The position numbers and the translations under genes are program-made. Source: Bacteroidota bacterium (GTDB lineage: Bacteria; Bacteroidota; Bacteroidia; 2-12-FULL-35-15). Taken from it: DNA of 64,000 bases. Positions 43,101 to 50,926 of the stretch are shown here, one piece after another. Position 1 is the stretch's first letter, and each line of letters opens with the position of its first letter. Location: the NCBI GenBank assembly GCA_021323165.1, contig JAJTCJ010000027.1:1-64000 (forward strand), given 5' to 3'. The notes under the pieces are model-generated. The model was not told the origin of the DNA. It made no database searches and worked only from the letters and a program-made list of their open reading frames with translations.

Positions 43101-43597
43101 ATATTAAGAGGGTCGGAACTGTTGTAATGTGATTTCATCATGAATCCATTTTCAGTGATATAGATAGAATCTGCTGATCCTGTTCCTTTGAAAGGAATGA
43201 TGTTCGTCACAAAGTAAGATGATAAATAGTATGTGCTCCAATTTATGCCGTCAGTGGAACGCATGATCCTGGAAGTATCAGGCCAGTTGCTTCGTGAAGA
43301 GATATAGATATTTCCTCCCCCTTCAGTTGTTGAAGTGATTGCATTAACACTTACAGAAATAGGATCAGAAAAAACTTTTGTCCAGGTATACGGATTCCCT
43401 GTTGAGCTTTTATAAACATATCCGCTGTCCATTCCTGTGGCAGCATATAGTTCATTATTAAAAACATTCATTTGAAATACAGTTGAATTCCCTGGATAAC
43501 CAAATCCTGAACTTACTGTTTTTGTCCAGGCATCTTGTGCCATAAGGTTATTGGTGACAAAAAGGAATACGGTTAACTGAAGTAAAATTTTTCTCAT
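40187..43597 (-). CDS. Large T9SS-exported protein with P-domain
   Basis: 1136 residues. Signal peptide ending in NLMAQ, an N-terminal part of about 350 residues with propeller-like W-x-V/T repeats (YVYKSSTGNPYTWTKVF, RSTDGINWSTYYL), PKD/Ig-like units, a proprotein-convertase P-type domain (about 480-630; LDIGIYTPTGSYITLSQSNG, GGWVLSVQDHIGGDDGNLKG), and a C-terminal block shared with the next gene. It ends in a type-A Por sorting domain. No protease catalytic triad is visible, so the P-domain seems to serve binding. Probably co-transcribed with the 1253-residue gene. Confidence 0.85.
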   Translation of the reverse strand: MRKILLQLTVFLFVTNNLMAQDAWTKTVSSGFGYPGNSTVFQMNVFNNELYAATGMDSGYVYKSSTGNPYTWTKVFSDPISVSVNAITSTTEGGGNIYISSRSNWPDTSRIMRSTDGINWSTYYLSSYFVTNIIPFKGTGSADSIYITENGFMMKSHYNSSDPLNIGGAWDTVFNLDAISSGALINVVAKHGSKLFFGTTGANLYSSVDGNNWVMNPTASAGFGDPNNYSITAINSFGGYIYVAVENNTVGAQVWRSSDEINWTMVQQLPYSHSRITSLNVADGKLWICAVGSSSTGLISYSSNGTTFTVSNNNGFGDSNRHGYYGAITGFGNNVYYSGEYYSGGGKRAFGMGGAEIWRKCTIAPPVVDLGPDQSVCYGASVTLDAGPSGNGYYWSNEATTQTTNVISPGTFFLQYVSANGCSDMDTVNINSIAGPSITMINPAQGGFTTICSGSSMNINATAISNVYFPDPPIHKTTNDSISDLLGGNVYDTINVSGLSSTCACDALMSVTIDSLYHTYSADLDIGIYTPTGSYITLSQSNGSDENNTYFGTEFRMDAGQYIGSAGTPFTGQFVPQGDFRTLLGNPNGGWVLSVQDHIGGDDGNLKGWTIRFKVDDTVMTYSWTPATGVTSTNTLNTVITPTVSTTYTLTTTNNNGCVTQTPVDFLVPQLSFAQAADTMCFGSSITLTVMGGKPSTTWSPTADLNITQGSEVIASPSVSTEYFVVDTLSGCPLMDSIYVYANTQMTLNSPAPVTICYADTASLTAGVSGGSAPYVYTWDMGGSYLYGETVNTSPIGGTSFTISAVDAAGCFVGGGSTSVSVTPSTDIYGTVTYTSGTVNGSSVVLYKYQPYLTNFDTIGVATTDGAGNYYFPSVNHSDYLIKVFPNASYTTLVPTYYGNVFLWDSATVVSHDCAMNDTFNIITVEELGSTGPGYLQGIVREDLGFGRAPGDPIPGVDVKLGRNPGGALVTNTTTDGNGVYSFSNVAYGDYTVYADIPGLGRDSSYTFTVDSTNDSYLNLDYYVDSTVIYIVNNITTGTANNLSSQSASNTFSVYPNPANGFASVEYTITNDAVISLGVYNVLGVKVIDLAEEKQVSGTYKYKINNEGHSRLTNGVYFVSLRVNGKSSILRLVINE

Positions 43598-43902
43598 TTG
43601 TTTATATTTTATTCTGTGTTAGAGATGGCGTTTCCCAAAACGGATAACGGAGTGCTAAAATAGACCTTTTTGTAATACAAATAACAAATAAATACCTGAT
43701 GTTTAAGCTCTTATAAATTTAAAACAGGAAACGTTTTCAATGGCAAAGGGAACCCTTCGGAGCATTGGAAACTTTAAAAACAAAAAATGTTTCTTTTTTA
43801 TAATTGAAAATCAACGAGATATATGAATATGCCAAATTATTAATCAAGGAAACTTTGGGAATAAAAAATGTTTCCATAGTTTTGCGGCCGATTTTAATTA
43901 GC
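43598..43902. promoter_or_regulatory. Divergent regulatory region with three TetR-type operators
   Basis: No gene is seen here. GGAAAC and GTTTC(C) half-sites with identical 22-base offset occur twice (43767-43794 and 43848-43875), and a compact palindrome GGAAACGTTTTC lies at 43727-43738. A lone GTTTCC lies at 43630. The repeated half-sites lead straight up to the TetR gene, so auto-regulation and control of the divergent T9SS genes are both possible. Confidence 0.7.
43854..43884 (+). promoter_or_regulatory. Consensus Bacteroidota promoter of the efflux operon
   Basis: TTTG (43854-43857), exactly 19 bases, then TAGTTTTG (43877-43884) matches TTTG-N19-TAnnTTTG in full. It overlaps the GGAAAC...GTTTCC operator at 43848-43875 and lies 18 bases before the ATG at 43903, so a bound repressor would block it. 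Confidence 0.8.
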
Positions 43903-44517
43903 ATGGAAACTAAAACAAGAATTTTACACGGTGCCGAAGAGCTTTTTTTTAAGTACGGGATCAAAAGTGTGACAATGGATGATATTGCCAAACACCTGGC
44001 AATTTCTAAAAAAACAATTTACCAGTTTTTTGAAGATAAGAATGAATTGGTTGAAACTCTGATGTCAGTAGCACTTAAAAAAGATGAGTGTGAGTTCAAA
44101 CAAATTCAGACAGATTCCGAGAATGTAATTGTTGAGGTCTTCAACATGATGAAACATATGGGAAATATGTTTTCCAAGATAAATCCGAATATTTTTTATG
44201 ATCTTCAGAAATATCATCCGAATGCCTGGAAACAATTTAAAGTATTCAAGCACGAATGCATGGCTAAAATGGTGGAAGGTTCTATTGAACGCGGAATCAA
44301 AGAAGGATTGGTCAGAACAGATATCAATGCAAAAGTGATTGCACGTCTGAGGATCGAAGAAGTGGAAATGGGCCTTAATCCTGAAATATTTCCTCCCGAT
44401 AAATTTAAAATGTTGGATGTTCAGCTTGCAATGATAGATCATTTTTTACATGGCATCTGCACTTTAAAAGGACATAAACTAATTAATAAATATAAAGAGG
44501 TTACTGAAGAAGAATAA
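43903..44517 (+). CDS. TetR/AcrR-family repressor of the efflux operon
   Basis: About 204 residues from ATG 43903; a codon at 43804 in frame lies upstream of the promoter and is rejected. The N-terminal HTH is TRILHGAEELFFKYGIKSVT, then MDDIAKHLAISKKTIYQFFE and DKNELVETLM; the remainder is a helical ligand-binding domain. It precedes the TolC-MFP-RND genes by 29 bases and so is the probable local repressor. The operator candidates upstream fit its expected auto-control. Confidence 0.92.
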   Translation: METKTRILHGAEELFFKYGIKSVTMDDIAKHLAISKKTIYQFFEDKNELVETLMSVALKKDECEFKQIQTDSENVIVEVFNMMKHMGNMFSKINPNIFYDLQKYHPNAWKQFKVFKHECMAKMVEGSIERGIKEGLVRTDINAKVIARLRIEEVEMGLNPEIFPPDKFKMLDVQLAMIDHFLHGICTLKGHKLINKYKEVTEEE

Positions 44518-44546
44518 TCTCAGACTGAAACCATTCAATATCTTCT

Positions 44547-45896
44547 ATGAAAAAAATAATCACTTTGCTCATTTTTGGAATTACTTCTCAGCTGACTTTT
44601 GCTCAGTCGAAAGACAGCGCTGGTAATTCTTTTTCACTTAAGCAGGCCATCGATTACGCAATGCAGCATCAGGTAAATGTTCAGAATGCAATTATTGATG
44701 AGGCTATAGCGCACAAAAAAGTAAATGAGATCATGGGTGCAGGTCTGCCCCAGGTAAACGCAAGTTTTGATTTTAAAAACTTTGTCGAAATCCCAACCAT
44801 GTTTCTACCCGCTGAATTTGTAGGAGGTATGCCGGGAACCTTTATTCCTGTAAAGTTTGGAACACAGTATCAATCCACAGCCGGATTAGATGCTTCACAG
44901 CTTATTTTCAGCGGAGAATATTTTTTAGGTTTAAAAGCATCCAAAGTTTTTGTGGAATTAAGTGAGCGTTCCACTCAAAGAACTAAGATCGAAGCAGCAG
45001 CGGCTGTTAGTAAAGCTTATTATACAGTACTTATTAATGAAGAGCGAATGAAGCTCATGGATGCGAATATTGCCCGGTTAAAAAAAGCAATGGACGACAC
45101 AAAAGCATTGCTTGATAATGGTTTTGTTGAAAAGCTGGATCACGACAGACTTTCAGTTGCATATAATAACATGCTTGTGGAACAGGAAAAGGTACAGCGT
45201 CTATTGAAACTTGGAACGTATCTTTTAAAGTATCAGATGGGAATGTCAATCAATGACAACTTAACCCTTACTGATAAGCTTGCAGATATTAAATTCGAAC
45301 CTCTCACAAATGTTGATGCACAAAAATTCGATTATGAAAAACGTGTTGAATATAGCTTATTTACTGTGCAATATAAGTTAGCAAAACTCGATCTAAAGCG
45401 TCAACGTGTTTCTTATCTGCCTTCAGCTTTTGCTTACGGTAGCTTAAGCGGTGCAGCTCAACGTACCGATCTTGATGTATGGGATACGCAGAAGCCGTGG
45501 TATCCGACAGCAGTGATTGGGTTAAAAGTTAGTATGCCCGTATTTACTGGTTTTGCGCGTCATTCGCGAAACCAACAGGCAAAGCTTGCGGTGCAAAAAG
45601 CAGAAAATAATCTCGAGATGTTAAAACTATCAATTGATCTCGAGCTTGCTTCAACAACCGCTACTTTGCAGAATGCTGCTTCCTCATTAGAGATTCAGAA
45701 AAAAAATATCACTACCGCTGAAGAAGTTTACCGTGTTTCTAAAATAAAATTTGAGAGCGGTGTTGGTTCCAACCTTGAAATGATCACGGCTGAAACAACT
45801 TTAAAAGAAGCCCAGACTAATTATTACAATGCCCTTTTTGATGCTGTCGTTTCAAAGATCGATTTCGATAAAGCGAACGGAACTTTAATTAAATAA
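44547..45896 (+). CDS. TolC-like outer-membrane efflux protein
   Basis: 449 residues. Signal peptide ending in LTFAQ, then two OEP repeats of long helices and strands (SLKQAIDYAMQHQVNVQNAI; TAEEVYRVSKIKFESGVGSN with TLKEAQTNYYNA). It forms the outer-membrane channel of a tripartite pump. It lies 29 bases after the TetR gene and 36 bases before the adaptor gene in one operon. Confidence 0.93.
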   Translation: MKKIITLLIFGITSQLTFAQSKDSAGNSFSLKQAIDYAMQHQVNVQNAIIDEAIAHKKVNEIMGAGLPQVNASFDFKNFVEIPTMFLPAEFVGGMPGTFIPVKFGTQYQSTAGLDASQLIFSGEYFLGLKASKVFVELSERSTQRTKIEAAAAVSKAYYTVLINEERMKLMDANIARLKKAMDDTKALLDNGFVEKLDHDRLSVAYNNMLVEQEKVQRLLKLGTYLLKYQMGMSINDNLTLTDKLADIKFEPLTNVDAQKFDYEKRVEYSLFTVQYKLAKLDLKRQRVSYLPSAFAYGSLSGAAQRTDLDVWDTQKPWYPTAVIGLKVSMPVFTGFARHSRNQQAKLAVQKAENNLEMLKLSIDLELASTTATLQNAASSLEIQKKNITTAEEVYRVSKIKFESGVGSNLEMITAETTLKEAQTNYYNALFDAVVSKIDFDKANGTLIK

Positions 45897-45932
45897 GAAC
45901 TCTCACATTCAATAATTCTAAATAAATAAAAA

Positions 45933-47039
45933 ATGAAAAAATTATTTTTACTGCCTGTCTTAGCATTTACGATCATAGCTTGTAATTCTGGTGAAGGTGA
46001 TAAGAAAGCAGAACTTGATAAATTGAAAAAACAGCAGGCGGAGATCAAGGCAAAAATTGATGTGCTTGAAGCAGAGCTAAGCGCGAACGATTCGTCAGCT
46101 TCTGCTATGACAGTATCTGTTATGCCTCTGAAGGCTATGCCTTTCAAAAATTATATCGATGTACAAGGTCGTGTAGATGCTGATGAGAATATTTCCTTAA
46201 GTACAGAAATGCCGGGTACCATAACAAAAATAAATGTGAAGCCGGGCGATGAGGTGAGTGCCGGACAAGTTCTTGCAGAAACTGATGCGCGTGCTGTTAA
46301 TCAACAGATCTCAGATCTTCAGACCAATGCTGCTCTTGTAAATCAGGTTTATGAAAAACAAAAAGCATTGTGGGATCAGAAAATAGGAACTGAGATCCAG
46401 TTCTTACAGGCTAAGACCAACAAGGAAAGTATGGAAAAGAAAATGCAGACTTTGCAGGAGCAGGTACGCATGACTAAAATAATCTCTCCTATCAGTGGAA
46501 CAGTTGACGCTGTTGATATTAAGCTCGGACAGGCAGTCGCACCGGGTATGCCCGCAATACGTGTTATAAATTTTTCAAACTTAAAAGTGAAAGCCGATGT
46601 TGCTGAAAGCTATGCTTCCAAAATCAAAAAGGGAAGTGAAGTGGTTGTTCATTTCCCCGATACAAAGGATTCACTTGTTACGAAGGTTAATTTCGTTTCA
46701 CGCGCTATAAATAATGCCAGCAGAACATTTACTGTAGAAGTATTGCTTGATGATAAAAAAGAATATCACCCGAACATGGTGGCACGTTTGAATATCAATG
46801 ATTATCAATCTCCTCAGCCTGCTATTACTGTTCCTGTTAGGACTATTCAAAAGGATGAGTCGAATCAGTCATTCGTATTTGTGGCTGAAAATGGAATAGC
46901 AAAAAAGCGAATCGTTACTCTTGGAAAAGAATATAAAGGACAGGCTGAAATAACAAGTGGATTAAAAGAAGAGGACATCCTTGTTACTTTAGGTTATGAT
47001 CTTATCAATGATGGTGACAATATCGTTTATAATAAATAA
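45933..47039 (+). CDS. RND efflux periplasmic adaptor (MFP) lipoprotein
   Basis: 368 residues. Lipobox FTIIACNS places a lipid on Cys17 and anchors it to the membrane. A short coiled coil (LDKLKKQQAEIKAKIDVLEA) precedes the barrel-sandwich lipoyl-like halves (GTITKINVKPGDEVSAGQVL and ISPISGTVDAVDIKLGQAVA), an alpha hairpin and a beta barrel. It links the RND pump to the TolC-like channel. The stretch after its stop contains a dispersed-repeat-like sequence at 47074-47104. Confidence 0.93.
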   Translation: MKKLFLLPVLAFTIIACNSGEGDKKAELDKLKKQQAEIKAKIDVLEAELSANDSSASAMTVSVMPLKAMPFKNYIDVQGRVDADENISLSTEMPGTITKINVKPGDEVSAGQVLAETDARAVNQQISDLQTNAALVNQVYEKQKALWDQKIGTEIQFLQAKTNKESMEKKMQTLQEQVRMTKIISPISGTVDAVDIKLGQAVAPGMPAIRVINFSNLKVKADVAESYASKIKKGSEVVVHFPDTKDSLVTKVNFVSRAINNASRTFTVEVLLDDKKEYHPNMVARLNINDYQSPQPAITVPVRTIQKDESNQSFVFVAENGIAKKRIVTLGKEYKGQAEITSGLKEEDILVTLGYDLINDGDNIVYNK

Positions 47040-47073
47040 GAGACACATCATCTCTTTTACATAGAAATAAAAG

Positions 47074-47104
47074 CTATGCGCCTTTGCGTCTTAGCGGTAA
47101 AAAA
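47074..47104 (+). repeat. Dispersed CTTTGCGTCTT-GCGGT-type sequence
   Basis: CTATGCGCCTTTGCGTCTTA plus GCGGTAAAAA closely resembles a short intergenic sequence (CTTTGCGYCTTTGCGTCTTTGCGG) that I recall in many bacterial genomes. Only one copy was noticed in this window, in the adaptor-RND gap. Confidence 0.45.
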
Positions 47105-47112
47105 TAAAGTTT

Positions 47113-50100
47113 ATGGATTTTAAAGAATTTAAACCTTCAAGCTGGGCAATCAATAATAAGATCAGTATTTATGTGCTGACATTCATTATTACTGTTTGGG
47201 GAATCAAAAGTTATAACAGCATTCCGAAAGAAAGTTTTCCGGAAATAGTTGTTCCTACTATTTATATCAATACGGTGTATGCAGGTAATTCTCCTGCCAA
47301 TATAGAAAACCTGGTTACAAAGCCTATTGAAAAACAATTGAAAGGTATAGCCGGTGTAAAAAAACTTAACTCAACCTCATTACAGGATGTTTCTGTTATT
47401 ATGGTGGAATTCAATACCAACATGAAAGTTCCTGAAGTAAAGCAAAAGGTTAAAGACGCTGTCGATAAAGCGGCAACAGATCTTCCGAAAGACCTTACCC
47501 GTCAACCTAATGTAATGGAAGTTAACTTTTCTGAAATGCCTATCCTGTATGTTAATCTTGCAGGAAAAATGGATCTCAATAAGCTGAAGAAGTATGCAGA
47601 GGATATGAAGGACCGCATTGAAGGAATGAAAGAGATCTCAAGAGTACAAATGGTTGGGGATCTTGAAAGAGAGATCCAGATCAATGTGGATATGTATAAA
47701 ATGCAGGCGGGAAATTTTTCAAGCTACGATATTTTCAAAGCTGTTTCTGAAGAGAATCTTAATATGTCAGGTGGTCTTGTTCCAATGGATGGGATGAAAC
47801 GTAATCTTACTGTTAAAGGTGAATTTGTAAATGTGGAAGAGATCAGAAATTTGATAATCACCTCCGGATCTGGCGCAAGGGCTTATCTTAAAGATATCGC
47901 GGAAGTACTTGATGCTACAAAAGAACAGGAAAGCTATGCAAGGCTTGAAGGAAAGAATGTAATCACATTACAGGTTATCAAACGAAGCGGAGAGAATCTT
48001 ATTGAAGCCTCTGATAAAATAATTGAGCTTAAAGATGAAATGGTAAAATCGGATTTCCCGAAAGAGATGAAAGTTACCATCACCGGAGATCAGTCTGAAA
48101 AAACAAGGAGCACACTTCATGATCTCATTAATACGATCATTATAGGTTTTCTTCTTGTAACATTTATCCTTATGTTCTTTATGGGAGTTACCAATGCATT
48201 GTTCGTGGCTGCTTCTGTTCCTTTATCAATGTTCATCGCATTCATTTTCATGCCTATAATCGGAGGAGTATTTGATTTCAGCTATACAATGAACATGATT
48301 GTTTTGTTTGCCTTCCTTCTGGCACTCGGAATTGTAGTAGATGATGCTATTGTTGTGATTGAAAACACCCATCGCCTTTTTGAGAACGGGAAACGTGATA
48401 TTAAGATAGCTGCAAAAATGGCCGTAGGAGAGGTTTTTCTACCTGTGCTAAGCGGTACACTTACAACACTTGCTCCATTCGTTCCTTTGTTATTTTGGGG
48501 AGGTATCATTGGGAAATTCATGTTCTATCTTCCGGTCACACTTATCATAGCATTGCTTGCATCTCTGCTTGTAGCTTATATTATTAATCCTGTTTTTGCG
48601 GTCGACTTTATGAAACCTCATGAGCCGGGAAGCCATACACCCAAATGGACCGGTAAGACCACAGGTATGGTTGTGGTAATGGGATTGCTTGCAGTCTTAT
48701 TGCACGCTTCAGGTTCTCATGCTATGGCAAATGTTGTTTTATTTATTCTCGTATTCTCTTTACTGAATAAATTCTATCTCTATAAAGTATTTGAAAAATT
48801 TCAGACAAAGTTATGGCCTACCATTCAGCGGAAATATACTAACCTTCTGCTTAAATTTTTAAAGCGTCCTGCAATGTCGCTTATCGGAATTTTCGTATTG
48901 TTCGTTCTATCCTTGGTTTTCTTTATGGCCCGCAGCCCTAAGGTTGTCTTCTTTCCTCAGGGAGATCCGAACTTCGTTTATGTTTATGTTAAACTTCCTG
49001 TAGGTACAGATCCTGATAAAACAAACAAGGTAATGATGCTTGCAGAACAAAGAGTGAACAGTGTCCTCGGTGATTCGAATCATATTGTAAAATCAGTAAT
49101 TACAAATGTTACAAAAGGAACAACCGATCCTGCCGATCAGGATCAGAGCGATTATCCGAACCGTGGTAAAATAGCGATCTCATTTGTTGATTTCAAGGAT
49201 CGCGAAGGTCAATCCACAAGTGCATATCTTGAAAAGCTTCAGCAGCTAAACTGGAATATCCCGGGTGCGGAAATAAGTGTATCTCAGGAACAGGCCGGTC
49301 CTCCGGTTTCCAAACCGATAAACATAGAGGTGAGAGGAGATAATTTTGATGAGCTTGTAAATAATTCTATAAGATTAAAAAGATATCTCGATCAGCAGAA
49401 AATTGAAGGAGTTGAAAATCTAAAATCGGATTTTGAAACGATTAAACCTGAGATCGTTTTTACAATAGACCGTGAAAGAGCGAACAGGGAAGGCGTTAGT
49501 ACCAGAACAATTGCAGGCGAGATCAGAACTGCGGTGTTTGGATGGGAAGTGAGTAAGTTTCGTGACGAAAATGATCAGTACCCGATCCAGCTTCGTTATA
49601 AATATGATCAGCGTAATAATATTGAAGCATTGCGGAATTTAAAGATCACTTTCCGTGATATGAACATGGGTGGTATTCTTAGAAGTGTTCCTTTGTCAGC
49701 ATTTGCGAATGTTGAATACAGCAATACTTACGGTGGGATCAAACGTAAAATGCAAAAACGTGTTATTACATTATCCTCCAATGTAGTAAGCGGATTTAAT
49801 GAGAATGAAGTTGCTGCGAATGTCCGCTCAGCTATGGCTGGATATGCTCCGCTTGGAAAAGTAGAAGTTGTTATGACCGGACAAGCAGAAGAACAAGCGG
49901 AGACAGGAGAGTTTCTCGGAAACGCATTGCTGATGTCTATTGCTATGATGTTATTTATTCTTGTACTTCAGTTCAATGCGGTTGGAAAACCCATCATCAT
50001 TCTTTCAGAGATCTTTTTTAGTATCATCGGTGTTTTGATCGGAACAGCGTTGTTCAAAATGGATATGAGTATCGTTATGACAGGTGTTGGTATCATTGCT

Positions 50101-50586
50101 CTTGGAGGTGTTGTTGTAAGGAATGGTATACTTCTTATCGAATTTGCTGAAATGGCGCGCAAGGATGGGATGAGCCTTTGGGATGCAACTGTTGAAGCGG
50201 GAAGAACACGAATGACTCCTGTTATTTTAACTGCGACAGCTGCAATGCTTGGATTGATCCCATTAGCAGTGGGATTGAACATCGATTTCGAAACACTCTT
50301 CGCTCATGGCAATCCGCATTTATATTTCGGAGGTGATAATGTTGTTTTCTGGGGACCTTTATCCTGGACAATGATCTTCGGTTTAGGATTCGCAACTTTT
50401 TTAACATTGCTGCTAGTTCCCGTAATGTATCTTATTTCAGAAAGATTGAAACGTAAATCGGAAGTGATCCTTGATCATTTCGGTTTATCGCACGCATTAA
50501 TGTATATTCCTTTCTTTATCATGTTCACACGTTTGTTCATGAGAATAAAGGGTGTGAAACTTGAGTATGGAAATCTCGACAGATAA
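47113..50586 (+). CDS. RND-family efflux pump, inner-membrane permease
   Basis: 1157 residues. Typical RND layout: membrane helix 1 (about 15-33), porter region with NSPANIENLVTKPIEKQLKG, a central group of helices with the proton-relay acidic pair (LALGIVVDDAIVVIENTHRL), a second porter half and the last helices (GIIALGGVVVRNGILLIEFA). It is somewhat longer than AcrB-type pumps because of the insertion near residues 500-560. It exports drugs, dyes or other solutes by proton exchange; the substrate is unknown. A perfect terminator follows. Confidence 0.94.
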   Translation: MDFKEFKPSSWAINNKISIYVLTFIITVWGIKSYNSIPKESFPEIVVPTIYINTVYAGNSPANIENLVTKPIEKQLKGIAGVKKLNSTSLQDVSVIMVEFNTNMKVPEVKQKVKDAVDKAATDLPKDLTRQPNVMEVNFSEMPILYVNLAGKMDLNKLKKYAEDMKDRIEGMKEISRVQMVGDLEREIQINVDMYKMQAGNFSSYDIFKAVSEENLNMSGGLVPMDGMKRNLTVKGEFVNVEEIRNLIITSGSGARAYLKDIAEVLDATKEQESYARLEGKNVITLQVIKRSGENLIEASDKIIELKDEMVKSDFPKEMKVTITGDQSEKTRSTLHDLINTIIIGFLLVTFILMFFMGVTNALFVAASVPLSMFIAFIFMPIIGGVFDFSYTMNMIVLFAFLLALGIVVDDAIVVIENTHRLFENGKRDIKIAAKMAVGEVFLPVLSGTLTTLAPFVPLLFWGGIIGKFMFYLPVTLIIALLASLLVAYIINPVFAVDFMKPHEPGSHTPKWTGKTTGMVVVMGLLAVLLHASGSHAMANVVLFILVFSLLNKFYLYKVFEKFQTKLWPTIQRKYTNLLLKFLKRPAMSLIGIFVLFVLSLVFFMARSPKVVFFPQGDPNFVYVYVKLPVGTDPDKTNKVMMLAEQRVNSVLGDSNHIVKSVITNVTKGTTDPADQDQSDYPNRGKIAISFVDFKDREGQSTSAYLEKLQQLNWNIPGAEISVSQEQAGPPVSKPINIEVRGDNFDELVNNSIRLKRYLDQQKIEGVENLKSDFETIKPEIVFTIDRERANREGVSTRTIAGEIRTAVFGWEVSKFRDENDQYPIQLRYKYDQRNNIEALRNLKITFRDMNMGGILRSVPLSAFANVEYSNTYGGIKRKMQKRVITLSSNVVSGFNENEVAANVRSAMAGYAPLGKVEVVMTGQAEEQAETGEFLGNALLMSIAMMLFILVLQFNAVGKPIIILSEIFFSIIGVLIGTALFKMDMSIVMTGVGIIALGGVVVRNGILLIEFAEMARKDGMSLWDATVEAGRTRMTPVILTATAAMLGLIPLAVGLNIDFETLFAHGNPHLYFGGDNVVFWGPLSWTMIFGLGFATFLTLLLVPVMYLISERLKRKSEVILDHFGLSHALMYIPFFIMFTRLFMRIKGVKLEYGNLDR

Positions 50587-50623
50587 AATAAAAAGAGCTT
50601 CTTAATGAAGCTCTTTTTATTTT
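50585..50623 (+). terminator. Terminator of the efflux operon
   Basis: AAAATAAAAAGAGCTTC and GAAGCTCTTTTTATTTT are exact complements (17-base arms, 5-base loop). It closes the TetR-TolC-MFP-RND operon. Confidence 0.9.
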
Positions 50624-50926
50624 GTCATCCCTACCTCGCTGGAGGGATCTTTTGTCAAACGAAGTGATGCCTCTACGTTATTAATATTTTAAGAGAATTG
50701 AAAATTTTCAGTTGATAAAAATGGGAGCAGTGTTATTCATAAGTATCGGGATTATGTTCTTTTTAAGCATTCCATAATCACATCAAGACTTGCAAATCGA
50801 ATGGAAAGAGATTCGAGAAAATGATTCTTTATTGGCCTTATCCTACCGGTTGTTGCAACATTTATTTTATTCCTGTTGCCGGATATTTCCAGGAAAGGCA
50901 AAAGTTAATTTATGTTGTAGTTAGTT
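50624..50926. other. Intergenic region with remnants and a dispersed-repeat-like segment
   Basis: GTCATCCCTACCTCGCTGGA followed by GGGATCTTTTGTCAAACGAA (50622-50662) has the look of short palindromic dispersed repeats in this phylum. Downstream, two short hydrophobic reading frames (see the pseudogene entry) occupy 50722-50908. No intact gene is seen. Confidence 0.35.
50722..50908 (+). pseudogene. Possible remnant of a small membrane protein
   Basis: One frame reads MGAVLFISIGIMFFLSIP then stops. A later piece in another register reads FFIGLILPVVATFILFLLPD then ISRKGKS and stops, and is preceded by MERDSRK and a TGA. Two hydrophobic helices with broken frames suggest a decayed two-helix membrane protein. 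The evidence is only composition and the good fit of the C-terminal end. Confidence 0.35.

Noticed and set aside
43804-43902. 33-residue N-terminal extension of the TetR protein
   Set aside because: The segment covers the promoter and operators, and TetR proteins begin a few residues before the HTH, as with ATG 43903.
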